A stretch of DNA of 64,000 bases from Virgibacillus litoralis (GTDB taxonomy: Bacteria; Bacillota; Bacilli; Bacillales; Amphibacillaceae), in NCBI RefSeq assembly GCF_017873675.1, contig NZ_JAGGKK010000018.1, positions 18,203 to 82,202 of the forward strand, in the 5' to 3' direction. This document shows positions 54,552-63,910 of this stretch, piece by piece. The translations under genes were made by a program, and so were the position numbers. The notes beneath the pieces are model-generated. The model ran no database searches. It saw only the letters and a list, made by a program, of their open reading frames with translations, and was not told the DNA's origin. Position 1 is the first letter of the stretch. Each line of letters starts with the position of its first letter.

Positions 54552-54617
54552 TGAGAATCCCCTCACGATTTAGGATAAATTACTCTATTACTACATATCT
54601 TTTCATAAGGATAAATT

Positions 54618-55217
54618 ATGGACAAGATATGTGGTGAAATTTTGAATATGTTTAAAAAAATAATATCTATTTTAGTTGGAAGTGTTTTCATAGCAATCGG
54701 TATTAATTATTTTGCTATTCCCCATCATTTAGTAGACGGTGGGATTATTGGGTTAGGGCTTATTGCTAAATATACCTTTGGGTTTAAACCAGGACTTACA
54801 ATCATTGTTTTAAGTCTGCCATTATATATTTATGCATGGTTTCATTTCCGATCCTATTTCTATAATGGATTACATGGTTTATTGGTAACCTCGCTTCTTA
54901 TCGATTATTTTCATCCATTATCATCATGGGATACAGCACCAATACTAATTAGTGCAATTACTGGTGGATTTATGATTGGTACTGGTATCGGAATAATGTT
55001 ATTAACCAAAACCAGTACTGGAGGTGTTGACCTTTTAGCATTAATGATTGCTAAATCTACCACACTTAACGTAGGGATCATTATCTTTATTATTGATTCC
55101 ATCGTTATACTGTTTGGCTGGACAATCATTCAGGAAACAACTATTATTTTTTCAAGTTTAATGGTAATCATGATTGGATTAACAACATTTACGATTACAA
55201 AGTATTATGCTGAATAA
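54618..55217 (+). CDS. YitT/YczE-type membrane protein without C-terminal domain
   Basis: A 199-residue protein with five to six hydrophobic segments and the YitT-family loop LTKTSTGGVDLLALMIAK. Unlike the gene at 44989 it ends after the membrane part, with no DUF2179 domain. AAGGAT lies 7 nt before the ATG at 54618; an ATG at 54648 (MFKKIISILVG) would give a more typical N-terminus and is a fair alternative. Function unknown. Confidence 0.72.
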   Translation: MDKICGEILNMFKKIISILVGSVFIAIGINYFAIPHHLVDGGIIGLGLIAKYTFGFKPGLTIIVLSLPLYIYAWFHFRSYFYNGLHGLLVTSLLIDYFHPLSSWDTAPILISAITGGFMIGTGIGIMLLTKTSTGGVDLLALMIAKSTTLNVGIIIFIIDSIVILFGWTIIQETTIIFSSLMVIMIGLTTFTITKYYAE

Positions 55218-55224
55218 AGATTAG

Positions 55225-55250
55225 TAGCTAAAAGAAATCTTTTAGCTACT
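55225..55250. terminator. Terminator between the YitT gene and the BCCT gene
   Basis: A 12-bp stem GTAGCTAAAAGA/TCTTTTAGCTAC with a 2-nt loop, between convergent genes; followed by TTGTTTCT on the plus strand. Confidence 0.7.
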
Positions 55251-55255
55251 TGTTT

Positions 55256-56764
55256 CTATTTATCGTTTTCTTTAGGTAACGGTTCCTTCTTAATCATTTT
55301 TATAAAGGATACAACAATTATCAGCAATATAATTGTGAATGGCAGTGCGGATACCAGCGATGCAGTCTGTAAAGCATCCAATCCACCTCCACCTGCAAGT
55401 AAAAGCACAACCGCTATGGCAGTTATTAGTACTCCCCAGATCACTTTTACTGTTAATGCAGGGTTCAAGCTGCCTTTCGATGTCATACTACCAAGAATAT
55501 AAGTTGCTGAGTCTGCTGATGTAACTAGGAACGTAAAGATTAGAAATATTGATAGCAATGATAATACGGTCGCAAATGGTAAATCACCAAAAGATTCAAA
55601 TAATGCCACAGCTAAATCAGCATCTACAGCTTCAGCTATTTTGGTGCCATTAAATAAATCACTGTGGATTGCGGTACCTCCAAGAGCTGCTATCCATAGA
55701 CAAGCAATTAACGGCGGAACTACTAATACTCCGAATACAAATTCACGAATTGTTCTGCCTTTCGAGACTCGTGCAACGAATGCACCGACAAATGGTGACC
55801 ATGCCGTTGACCATGCCCAATAAAAAATCGTCCAATCACGTATCCAGGTTTCACCTGAATATGGTGTTAATCGTAAACTATATTGGACAAAACTTGTAAT
55901 GTAATCACCTAAACCTAATACAAATGTATTTAAGATGAAAACTGTCGGTCCAACAGCAAATACAAATGCTAATAATACTAAACATAAAGCCAAATTTAAA
56001 TTACTCAGCCATTTTATCCCCTTATTTAACCCAGTACTGGACGAAATTAAGTATGTTACAAGCATGACTCCAGCAATAGCCATTTGAACCCATATTGAAT
56101 TTGGGACATCAAATACACTCTTCAAACCACCATTCATCTGCATTATACCGAGCCCAAGAGATGTCGCTACACCCATAACCGTTGCAATAACTGCTAACGA
56201 ATCGATGGTACCGCTTAGCCCTTTATTCTTACCAACAACCGGTTGAATTGCAGTAGAAATCAGACCTTTCTTTTCCTTCTTAAACTGCAAAAATGCAATT
56301 ACCAAACCTACTATAGCGAAAACGGACCATTGACTAACTCCCCAGTGGAAAAAGGCGTAACCCATTGCAACTCTAGCAGCTTCCTCCGATTGAGCTTGAA
56401 GCTCTGGAAAAGGGGTGGAAAAAAAGTGGCTCATTGGCTCAGCTACGCCCCAAAATACAAGACCTGCACCGAATCCTGCTGAAAACAGCATCCCAATCCA
56501 GGTGAAAAATGGATATTCAGGACGAGAATCCTGAGTACCAAGGCGAACTCTCCCATATTTACTGAGTGAAAGTCCAACTAAAAATATTACAAAGATAAAT
56601 ACAGCCAATGAATAAAACCATCCAAAATTGATGGTCGTAAAGTTAAAAAGTTTACCTGCTACTTCTCCAAACTTAACTGGCATTGTAGCACCCAAAATCA
56701 CTAATAGTGTTACGATAATTGCTGAAACGAAAAATACAGGATTTTTATATGTATGTTTTTCCAT
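55256..56764 (-). CDS. BCCT family betaine/choline/carnitine transporter (OpuD-like)
   Basis: A 502-residue, 12-helix sodium-coupled transporter of trimethylammonium compounds. The family Trp-rich segment is visible (SAGFGAGLVFWGVAEPMSHF; DWTIFYWAWSTAWSPFVGAFVARVSKGRT). Import of glycine betaine as an osmoprotectant is likely, in line with a halotolerant host; the precise substrate is not readable. The ATG at 56764 follows AAAGGAAC. Confidence 0.88.
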   Translation of the reverse strand: MEKHTYKNPVFFVSAIIVTLLVILGATMPVKFGEVAGKLFNFTTINFGWFYSLAVFIFVIFLVGLSLSKYGRVRLGTQDSRPEYPFFTWIGMLFSAGFGAGLVFWGVAEPMSHFFSTPFPELQAQSEEAARVAMGYAFFHWGVSQWSVFAIVGLVIAFLQFKKEKKGLISTAIQPVVGKNKGLSGTIDSLAVIATVMGVATSLGLGIMQMNGGLKSVFDVPNSIWVQMAIAGVMLVTYLISSSTGLNKGIKWLSNLNLALCLVLLAFVFAVGPTVFILNTFVLGLGDYITSFVQYSLRLTPYSGETWIRDWTIFYWAWSTAWSPFVGAFVARVSKGRTIREFVFGVLVVPPLIACLWIAALGGTAIHSDLFNGTKIAEAVDADLAVALFESFGDLPFATVLSLLSIFLIFTFLVTSADSATYILGSMTSKGSLNPALTVKVIWGVLITAIAVVLLLAGGGGLDALQTASLVSALPFTIILLIIVVSFIKMIKKEPLPKENDK

Positions 56765-56962
56765 AATTGTTCCTTTCTCACGAAGTATTTTGTTAACATT
56801 GGGTTGATAATAAATAAGAGAGGATATCAATTGTAATTTAACCTGAAAAGGATAACTCTAAACACCTTATTTTAAATACAGCAACTCCTTTTTAAGATAA
56901 TAACATTTTTTACAAGCGTAATGGAAGTTTAGAAAACTTCCCATTTCATAACTGTTCATACG

Positions 56963-56992
56963 TAAAAATGGCCTCCGCATATTGGAGACCAT
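56963..56992 (-). terminator. Terminator of the nitroreductase gene
   Basis: Stem ATGGCCTCC/GGAGACCAT with one mismatch; on the minus strand followed by TTTTTACG. It lies 10 bp after the stop. Confidence 0.65.
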
Positions 56993-57001
56993 CTTTGTGT
57001 G

Positions 57002-57592
57002 TTATAACTTTTCTGCAAAAATTCCCTCCGAAATGAATGCATCAACCTCATTACGGTCGGAAGGTTTTTCTCGTTCCTGGAATTGTTGCTGCAAGTCTTC
57101 TTTTTCACCCTGATAACCAACTGCAACAATAGCATGAACCTTATAATTTTCTGGTATATTTAATACTTCTTTCGCTTTTGATTTATCAAATCCACCCATA
57201 GCATGTGTTGCCAAGCCATTTCGAGCTGCTTCTAAGGCTAGATATCCCCATGCAGCACCAGTGTCAAAAGCATGTGAAGGATTTTCCCCTCCCATAAATT
57301 CTGCATCGGTTTTGGAAACGATAGCTATCAATACCGGTACATTTTCACACCATGCTACATTGCCATCATAGATAAACGAATGAAATCTTTCCCGATCTGC
57401 TTCTGTATTTGCTACTACAAACCGCCATGGTTGAACATTTGCTGCTGATGGTGCCCATCGTGCTGCTTCAAAGACTGTTTGCAATACTTCTTTTGGCACT
57501 TCCTTATTTAAAAATGACCTTGGTGACCACCTCTTGATGAAAATGGGGTCTATATCGTGGGATGCTTTCCGAAACTCTTTTAATTCATACAT
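57002..57592 (-). CDS. Nitroreductase family protein
   Basis: A 196-residue FMN-dependent nitroreductase-like flavoprotein. The N-terminal RWSPRSF and WAPSAANVQPWRF motifs bind FMN phosphate; the later GGFDKSKAKEVLNIPENY and VAVGYQGE are family-typical. Reduction of nitro or quinone compounds with NAD(P)H is likely. The ATG at 57592 follows GGAGG by 11 nt; an upstream extension of 37 codons lacks family sequence. Confidence 0.83.
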   Translation of the reverse strand: MYELKEFRKASHDIDPIFIKRWSPRSFLNKEVPKEVLQTVFEAARWAPSAANVQPWRFVVANTEADRERFHSFIYDGNVAWCENVPVLIAIVSKTDAEFMGGENPSHAFDTGAAWGYLALEAARNGLATHAMGGFDKSKAKEVLNIPENYKVHAIVAVGYQGEKEDLQQQFQEREKPSDRNEVDAFISEGIFAEKL

Positions 57593-57706
57593 TGGTATGT
57601 GTGCCTCCTCTGTTCTATATCTGTTGTTAATGTAATAGTTCCGAAAACCATTATACAATCCATACTTACTTTTTGTAACTAATATGCTCGCATTCTTATA
57701 CAATAA

Positions 57707-57760
57707 GAACTGGACGTGGTTAATTTGGAAATCCAGTTATCCATAGCACTTAAATTTATA
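57707..57760 (-). repeat. Dispersed palindrome (family 3), full copy
   Basis: The reverse strand reads TATAAATTTAAGTGCTATGG, ATAACTGGATTTCC, AAATTAACCACGTCCAGTTC. It matches 38823-38881 along its whole length with about eight differences. It lies just upstream of the nitroreductase frame. Confidence 0.7.
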
Positions 57761-57795
57761 CTTAAAAAAAATCTACCCTCGAAGGATAGATCTTT
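57761..57795 (-). terminator. Terminator of the NlpC/P60 gene
   Basis: Stem ATCTACCCT/AGGATAGAT with one mismatch, then TTTTTTTTAAG on the minus strand, 11 bp after the stop. Confidence 0.65.
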
Positions 57796-57805
57796 TAATT
57801 TTAAA

Positions 57806-58996
57806 TTATTTTATACGGCGTACATGTCCGGCAAAATGACTTTTCCAATAGCTGTTGTTCATGCTTGCGATTGCCAGCCCAGTACTATTTTGTGAACCAA
57901 TAAATTTACCATTTCCTAAATATATACCGATATGGCCATTAGTTTTATAAGTATTAAAGAATACGAGGTCGCCTGGCTGAATGTTACTATAGGAAACTTT
58001 ACTGCCAGTATATTGCAATTGAGCAGTACTGGAAGGTACTGAAATTCCAGCCTGCGAGAATGCCCATGATATAAATCCAGAGCAATCAAAACCGCTTGGT
58101 GAGCCTCCACCCCAAACATAAGGAGTTCCAAGATATGGCATTCCGGCATTCATCACTTCACTAAGACTCCCGCTAGGAGCTTTCTCTTCTTTTTTACTTA
58201 GAGTTGTGAGATTACCCCCATCAGAACTTGATGATGAGCCTGAATTGCTATGTACATTTCCTGAACGCTGCTCAACTTCTCGATTGATTGTCACAAGACT
58301 TCTTTTCTTATCCTGCAAACTAGACTTTAATGCTCTAAGTTTCTGCTCTTTTTCTTTTAATTCTTTCTTGTCAGCCTCATTTTGTTCCTTTTGGACCAAG
58401 ATGGTTTCCTTCATGCCTTCCAGTTCCACTTTCATATCATTTAAACCATCAAGTTTTTCTTGGACAGAAGCCTTTTTATCTTCTAATTTAGCAATATCTT
58501 CCTTTTGTTGTTCCATAAGCTTATTGTCTGATTCAGCTATTTTAGTAACTGCAGAAACTCGACCGATTAAGTCGCTAAAACTTTTTGATCCGAAAATCAC
58601 CTCTAGATAGTTAACATTTCCACCGCTTTTCTGGTAGGAAACAATACGATTTTTCAAAATCTCATTACGTACCTCAATATCTTCTTCCAGATCATTAACA
58701 TCATTTTCAATTGTATTTATTTCTTTTTTTGTATCTTTAATTTCACTAGTGGTTTCATTCATTTTATCCTTATTTTGTTGCAGGGCATCGTTGACACTGT
58801 CTATTTTTTCGTTTAAGTCTTCCAAATCTATCATTACATCAGCTATCTTCTTCTCTGCTTCTGATAGATTGGCATTTATTGTTGAACGTTCTGATTGTGA
58901 GTTACTTGGTGTCTCTGCATGAACAGAATCAGTTAAAAACGCACTTCCCAAAATAACCACACTTGTTGTGGCTATTATACTTATCGTTTTTTTCAT
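57806..58996 (-). CDS. Secreted coiled-coil NlpC/P60 peptidoglycan endopeptidase (CwlO-like)
   Basis: A 396-residue secreted cell-wall hydrolase. The signal peptide ends at about residue 27 (SVHA|ETPS). A long coiled coil (about 35-250), rich in Lys, Glu and Asn, precedes a Ser/Gly linker and the NlpC/P60 domain (285-396). The catalytic Cys305 is in GFDCSGF, His355 in NGHIGIY, and the third residue appears to be Asn/Gln (GSQNSTG). The architecture is that of CwlO/PcsB D,L-endopeptidases that need an ABC-type activator such as FtsEX. The ATG at 58996 follows GGGGGAA. Confidence 0.88.
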   Translation of the reverse strand: MKKTISIIATTSVVILGSAFLTDSVHAETPSNSQSERSTINANLSEAEKKIADVMIDLEDLNEKIDSVNDALQQNKDKMNETTSEIKDTKKEINTIENDVNDLEEDIEVRNEILKNRIVSYQKSGGNVNYLEVIFGSKSFSDLIGRVSAVTKIAESDNKLMEQQKEDIAKLEDKKASVQEKLDGLNDMKVELEGMKETILVQKEQNEADKKELKEKEQKLRALKSSLQDKKRSLVTINREVEQRSGNVHSNSGSSSSSDGGNLTTLSKKEEKAPSGSLSEVMNAGMPYLGTPYVWGGGSPSGFDCSGFISWAFSQAGISVPSSTAQLQYTGSKVSYSNIQPGDLVFFNTYKTNGHIGIYLGNGKFIGSQNSTGLAIASMNNSYWKSHFAGHVRRIK

Positions 58997-59230
58997 CTTT
59001 CTATTCCCCCGCTTCCCCTTATCTTTATGTAAATTCTTTCTCGATTTTGTGAGTAATTTGCAGTAATATGAAAAAATACTCAAAATTATGTATCTATCTT
59101 TTTAGGTAATTCGTATTATATCATCTAAAAATGACATGAATGTAATAGAAAGATTACAATTGTATTTCAATTTATGAGAGTATCCTTTATAAAGGTAGAT
59201 AAACCGGTGATATTCAGTCAGACCATTACT

Positions 59231-59320
59231 TTACTTAAACCTAAAAAACATTACAGATACGAAACCAGTCATGACAAGCCATACTGCAAAATACCCATAC
59301 TTTCCATCTAATTCTGACAT
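59231..59320 (-). pseudogene. Remnant of a CorA magnesium transporter C-terminus
   Basis: The minus strand reads MSELDGKYGYFAVWLVM, then TGFVSVMFFRFK and a stop. This closely resembles the last ~30 residues of CorA proteins, where a PELxWKYGYFxVW motif starts the final membrane helix and the chain ends in basic residues. Upstream in the same frame a stop lies within about 15 codons, and no GMN signature is seen. I take it to be a decayed corA. A stand-alone small membrane peptide is an alternative, since GAGGAAA lies before its ATG. Confidence 0.45.
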
Positions 59321-59397
59321 ATATAAGAAAATTTCCTCGGTACATTTTCTTTAATTCGTTTATCCTTCTTTCGCCCTGTTATAATTTCCTGCACAAT

Positions 59398-59430
59398 TAA
59401 AAAGGACACTCTCCTAAGAAAGTGTCCCTT
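59398..59430 (-). terminator. Terminator of aceA
   Basis: Stem GGACACT/AGTGTCC plus flanking A-T pairs, then TTTTTAATTG on the minus strand; 7 bp after the aceA stop. Confidence 0.75.
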
Positions 59431-59436
59431 CCTGTA

Positions 59437-60717
59437 TTATTTTGTAAATTGTTCTTCTTCCGTTGACCCCTTTAACGCTGCAGTAGACGACTTTCCACCA
59501 GATATTACCTGAGCCACTTCATCAAAATATCCCGTTCCTACTTCCCTCTGATGACGTGTTGCACTATATCCAAATTCTTCACTGGAAAATTCCGCTTGCT
59601 GCAGTTCAGAATATGCTGCCATTCCATTATCTTTATACTTTCTGGCAAGCTCGAACATGCTATGGTTTAGCGCATGAAACCCAGCCAACGTAACAAATTG
59701 AAATTTATAGCCCATCTGAGCAAGTTCATCTTGGAAACTGGCCATTTCCTGATCCGAAAGTTTGCGCTTCCAGTTAAAGGATGGTGAACAATTATAGGCT
59801 AATAGTTTCCCAGGATATTTTTCATGAATAGCATCGGCAAATTTTTGTGCCTCCTGCAGGTTAGGTTCCGATGTTTCACACCATATTAAATCTGCATATG
59901 GTGCATAAGCAATCCCACGGGCAATCGCCTGATCGATTCCTGCTGTTGTTTTGAAAAATCCTTCCGATGTCCGTTCACCAGTTAAGAAGGAAGCATCATA
60001 TGGGTCGACATCACTTGTGATTAAGTCTGCCGCATTTGCATCTGTCCGGGCAATAATTAATGTTGGTGTTCCCATTACATCAGCTGCTAACCTAGCTGAA
60101 ATTAGATTCCGCACTGCTGTCTGAGTTGGTAATAACACTTTCCCACCCAAATGACCACATTTCTTTTCCGATGATAGTTGGTCCTCAAAATGCACAGCTG
60201 ACGCACCTGCTTCAATCATGGACTTCATCAATTCAAAAACATTTAACTGCCCGCCAAAACCCGCTTCCGCATCAGCGACAATTGGTGCAAACCAATCAAT
60301 TGAATCATTACCTTCAGCATGGTGGATTTGATCTGCACGTTGTAATGCCTGGTTAATTCGCTGCACAACATTCGGAACACTATTGACTGGGTATAAACTT
60401 TGATCTGGATACATCTGGCCGGACATATTGGCATCTGCTGCTACCTGCCAGCCGCTCAAGTATATAGCATTCAATCCTGCTTTAACTTGCTGCACCGCTT
60501 GATTACCTGTTAGTGCACCTAATGCATTCACATAGCCATTATCACTATTAACCAAATTCCATAATTTCTCTGAACCTTTTTTTGCTAGTGTATGTTCAAT
60601 GTCTATAGATCCACGTAGCCGAATAACATCCTCTGCCTCATATGGTCGTTCTACATTCACCCACCGTATATTCTGGTCCCACTCATTTTTAATTTGCTCC
60701 ACCCGGTTACTTTCCAT
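59437..60717 (-). CDS. aceA: Isocitrate lyase
   Basis: A 426-residue glyoxylate-shunt enzyme cleaving isocitrate to glyoxylate and succinate. The signature KKCGHLGG at 185-192 holds the catalytic Cys187; ADAEAGFGG binds magnesium. AGGAG lies 9-10 nt before the ATG, inside the end of aceB; only 2 bp separate the genes. With the fad operon in this window it allows growth on fatty acids and acetate. Confidence 0.96.
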   Translation of the reverse strand: MESNRVEQIKNEWDQNIRWVNVERPYEAEDVIRLRGSIDIEHTLAKKGSEKLWNLVNSDNGYVNALGALTGNQAVQQVKAGLNAIYLSGWQVAADANMSGQMYPDQSLYPVNSVPNVVQRINQALQRADQIHHAEGNDSIDWFAPIVADAEAGFGGQLNVFELMKSMIEAGASAVHFEDQLSSEKKCGHLGGKVLLPTQTAVRNLISARLAADVMGTPTLIIARTDANAADLITSDVDPYDASFLTGERTSEGFFKTTAGIDQAIARGIAYAPYADLIWCETSEPNLQEAQKFADAIHEKYPGKLLAYNCSPSFNWKRKLSDQEMASFQDELAQMGYKFQFVTLAGFHALNHSMFELARKYKDNGMAAYSELQQAEFSSEEFGYSATRHQREVGTGYFDEVAQVISGGKSSTAALKGSTEEEQFTK

Positions 60718-60719
60718 TA

Positions 60720-62279
60720 TTAAATTTCTCCTTTCGTTAATCGTCTATATGCTGGTATAGTTAAAAAATCCACGAAATCATCTTGCGCAATAAGATCCCT
60801 GAATAAACTGGAGGCTTCTTTATAATTCTCGTCTTCAAATTCCCCTTGTAATATTTCGTCTATCATTTTCAATGTAACTTTCCGCTGATCTTCAAGGACT
60901 CCCTTCGGATGACGAATCCATTGCCATAATTGTGCACGTGAAATTTCTGCTGTGGCAGCATCCTCCATTAAATTATTGATTGGAACTGCACCACGTCCTT
61001 GAAGCCAAGCTGCTATATATTGAATACCTACGGTTATGTTTGTTCGTACTCCTTGTTCCGTTATTTTTCCTTGTGATACTTCCAGCAAGTCTTCGCGTGA
61101 AACATCTACATCAGCACGTTTCCTTGAAATTTGATTGGGCTCCGGCATTCCTTTATCAAATATATCTTTTACAAACTGAACCATTCCCGGATGTGCAACC
61201 CATGTTCCATCATGTCCATCCGTTACTTCACGTTCTTTATCAGCACGAACTTTCTGAAATGATGCTTCATTTGCTTGTGGATCATTTTTCACTGGAATCT
61301 GTGCTGCCATTCCACCTATTGCCGGTGCGTTCCGCCTGTGACAAGTCTTAATCGCAAGTAATGAATAGGCACGCATAAATGGAACATCCATTGTTACAGT
61401 AGAACGATCTGGAAAGAGAACCTCAGGATGCCTTTGGAATTTCTTAATAAAGCTGAAAATGTAATCCCACCTGCCGCAATTGAGCCCTGCTGAGTGCTCA
61501 CGTAACTCATATAAGATTTCATCCATCTCAAACGCCGCAGTAATCGTTTCTATTAGTACAGTTGCCCTTATCGAACCTTGTGGTATAACCAACTCATTTT
61601 GCGCGAAGATAAATACATCATTCCACAGCCGTGCCTCCAGGTGATTTTCAAGTTTCGGCAAATAAAAATAGGGACCAGATCCACGCCTTAGCAATTCTTT
61701 TGCATTGTGAAAAAAATAGAGTCCAAAGTCTACTAAACTAGCAGAAATAGGTTTTCCATTGATTGTTAGATTCTGCTCTTCAAGGTGCCAACCACGTGGA
61801 CGAACAATTAAAACTGCTGTACTATCATTTAATTTGTATTCTTTGCCATTATCTCCCTGAAAATCGATTTCTTTTCGAATGGCATCCTTTAAATTTATTT
61901 GACCATTTATGACATTTTCCCATGATGGAGATGTTGCGTCTTCAAAGTCTGCCATGAAAGTCTTTGCACCTGAATTTAGTGCATTAATGACCATTTTTCG
62001 ATCAACCGGTCCGGTGACTTCAACCCGACGATCCTGTAAATCTGTTGGCATTGGCTCAATTGTCCAATTGCTTTCACGAATTTCACGTGTATCAGATAAA
62101 AAATCAAGATCATGTTCACCTTTCTGTAACTCATTCCGAAGTTCCAACAGCCTTTTTCTACGTTCCTCAAAATGAATATGAAGTTTTGCAATAAAGTTCA
62201 GAGCATCATCTGTTAAGACTTCATCAAATTTATCACCCCAATGATTATTTATTTGTACTTTTTCACTTTTCATCAGCAT
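60720..62279 (-). CDS. aceB: Malate synthase
   Basis: A 519-residue malate synthase A that condenses glyoxylate with acetyl-CoA. Family motifs are [48 protein letters not shown] and the C-terminal [11 protein letters not shown]. The ATG at 62279 is chosen, with AAAGGTG 8 nt upstream; an ATG two codons later is possible. First gene of aceB-aceA. Palindromic TTGTTAT motifs lie in its leader. Confidence 0.95.
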   Translation of the reverse strand: MLMKSEKVQINNHWGDKFDEVLTDDALNFIAKLHIHFEERRKRLLELRNELQKGEHDLDFLSDTREIRESNWTIEPMPTDLQDRRVEVTGPVDRKMVINALNSGAKTFMADFEDATSPSWENVINGQINLKDAIRKEIDFQGDNGKEYKLNDSTAVLIVRPRGWHLEEQNLTINGKPISASLVDFGLYFFHNAKELLRRGSGPYFYLPKLENHLEARLWNDVFIFAQNELVIPQGSIRATVLIETITAAFEMDEILYELREHSAGLNCGRWDYIFSFIKKFQRHPEVLFPDRSTVTMDVPFMRAYSLLAIKTCHRRNAPAIGGMAAQIPVKNDPQANEASFQKVRADKEREVTDGHDGTWVAHPGMVQFVKDIFDKGMPEPNQISRKRADVDVSREDLLEVSQGKITEQGVRTNITVGIQYIAAWLQGRGAVPINNLMEDAATAEISRAQLWQWIRHPKGVLEDQRKVTLKMIDEILQGEFEDENYKEASSLFRDLIAQDDFVDFLTIPAYRRLTKGEI

Positions 62280-62295
62280 CAAATTCACACCTTTC

Positions 62296-62340
62296 TTGTT
62301 ATAACACAATAACTAAAATTATATATTGTTATATAACAAT
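62296..62340. promoter_or_regulatory. Paired AT palindromes in the aceB leader
   Basis: TTGTTATAACA (62296-62306) and ATTGTTATATAACAAT (62325-62340) share the TTGTTAT half-site; a further TTGTTATAATA is at about 62509. This looks like an operator cluster for an unidentified regulator. AT-richness weakens the case. Confidence 0.4.
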
Positions 62341-62354
62341 ATACCTAAAAAAAT

Positions 62355-62450
62355 TTACTCTTCCCTTTTCGATAGACAATAATCACATTCTAATGTATAG
62401 CTGCGATCGTCAATTTGCTTTCCACATTCCGGGCAGATTGCATTATTCAA
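62355..62450 (-). CDS. Small zinc-ribbon peptide, 31 residues (YhfH-like)
   Basis: Reads MNNAICPECGKQIDD, then RSYTLECDYCLSKREE. Two CxxC pairs (Cys6/Cys9 and Cys22/Cys25) form a minimal zinc ribbon. It resembles the YhfH family of short Bacillus proteins, though I am not certain of the match. The start is a TTG with GGGGAGGG 7 nt upstream, a strong site. It lies about 75 bp upstream of aceB on the same strand. Function unknown. Confidence 0.6.
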   Translation of the reverse strand: MNNAICPECGKQIDDRSYTLECDYCLSKREE

Positions 62451-62619
62451 TGTACTTCCCTCCCCTCTTTTATATAACAGTATTAATAACTATTTAATTG
62501 TTATAATACAGTCTATGTGTTTTTCTTATAAAATGCAACCCTTTTTTAAAAAAAGATTTGCAAATTGGATAATCTATGGAAGAATATGATATGAGTCATT
62601 ATTTGGAGTGAATCAGAAT

Positions 62620-63645
62620 ATGAAGCATTTTAATTTTCCTGGAAGCCGAGTTGTCAAAACAGGTGTAGCGATTTTCATAACTGCCTGGATATGTGTATTA
62701 TTAGAATGGCCACCTGTGTTTGCCGTTATTACAGCAATAGTTACGATTGAGCCAACTGTTTCGGATTCAATAAGAAAAGGACTTATTCGTTTTCCGGCAT
62801 CAGCAATTGGATCGGCATATGCAGTCCTTTTTATATCTATTTTTGGTAATTCACCACTTACCTACTCACTTGCCGCAGTTTTTACGATTGCAACATGCTT
62901 CAAATTTAAATTGCATGCAGGTTTGCTAGTTGCAACGCTTACCGCTGTTGCAATGGTTGAAGTAATTCACAGCAATTATTTAATATCATTTTTTATTCGA
63001 TTGGGTACTACAACTACTGGATTAATCGTCTCGACTGCCGTTAACATGTTTGTTCTGCCACCAGACTATACCAAGGACATTATCCAGAAGATACAAGGGA
63101 TTAGAAAAAGAACAGGAATTGTTATAGAAAAAGTATTTCAGGACATATTGCAGGAAAATGATAAAGAATTAGAAACTACAGAGCAGAATCTGGTCGATCA
63201 ACTGGAAAAAACAATTCATCAAACAGAAACACTAATTCGCTTTCAAAAAGATGAAACAAAATACCATCCACTGGTCGGAACGGAAAAGGATCAATTCCAA
63301 TCTGCACAAGATCATTTATTCAAATTAAAACTTATTCATTACCATATCGATAATCTTATTAATACACCGCTAAAAACTATCTCTTGGTCAAAGGAAGAGC
63401 GAACAATCATATTAAAAGCTGTGTCAGAGTTAGCTTATTCATTGCAAAATAAAACCAACTATACATCTGCAAAACATCAGCAGCAACTTAAGCAATTAAC
63501 CGAGATTTTTTGGGATGACAATGAGGATATAACTAAAAACAATGATAACCACCCTACTACTTTTCCTCCCGAGTTAATCATCTTGTATGAACTCGTTTCC
63601 GTTTATAACTTAGTTGAGAGGTACTACAAAAAAACTGCGGATTGA
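62620..63645 (+). CDS. Aromatic acid exporter family (ArAE_1) membrane protein
   Basis: A 341-residue protein. The N-terminal ~150 residues hold about five hydrophobic segments with the family pattern (RVVKTGVAIFITAWICVLL, FAVITAIVTIEPTVSDSIRKG), similar to B. subtilis YqjA. The C-terminal ~190 residues are charged and helical, probably cytoplasmic, with several His and Gln residues. Export of aromatic or other amphiphilic compounds is suggested only by family. The ATG at 62620 follows GGAG; an in-frame GTG at 62608 overlaps that site. Confidence 0.78.
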   Translation: MKHFNFPGSRVVKTGVAIFITAWICVLLEWPPVFAVITAIVTIEPTVSDSIRKGLIRFPASAIGSAYAVLFISIFGNSPLTYSLAAVFTIATCFKFKLHAGLLVATLTAVAMVEVIHSNYLISFFIRLGTTTTGLIVSTAVNMFVLPPDYTKDIIQKIQGIRKRTGIVIEKVFQDILQENDKELETTEQNLVDQLEKTIHQTETLIRFQKDETKYHPLVGTEKDQFQSAQDHLFKLKLIHYHIDNLINTPLKTISWSKEERTIILKAVSELAYSLQNKTNYTSAKHQQQLKQLTEIFWDDNEDITKNNDNHPTTFPPELIILYELVSVYNLVERYYKKTAD

Positions 63646-63663
63646 CTTCAAAGGTAAAAACAC

Positions 63664-63714
63664 AATAAAAATACACACGAGATTTCGCTTGTGAAATCCC
63701 GTGTGTATTTTTAT
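63664..63714 (+). terminator. Terminator of the ArAE gene
   Basis: An exceptionally long stem (AATAAAAATACACACGAG / the complementary arm ending at 63714, one mismatch) with a loop of about 5 nt, followed by GCTAT. It lies 19 bp after the stop. Confidence 0.85.
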
Positions 63715-63760
63715 TGCTATATCAAGGCTAATTCACAAGAGTGTAGTGGATGTGATTTAT

Positions 63761-63910
63761 GGTGTGAGCGGAATGAGGATCACACAAACCAGTGAGGTGA
63801 ATCGTGGTTCCGTTAAATAAAGGAAAAAACCTTCATGTAAGGTTGAAACGGTTCCTGGTTCCGTTATTTACCCAATAACAATGAAAAATGTGGCTGAAAA
63901 GGGTGAATAG
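63761..63910 (-). repeat. Dispersed repeat family 5, copy Q
   Basis: The reverse complement matches 36817-36969, including the ungapped run CAGCCACATTTTTCATTGTT and AACGGAACCAGGAACCGTTT. Similarity stops abruptly at 63910 (GGTGAATAG). Confidence 0.75.
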
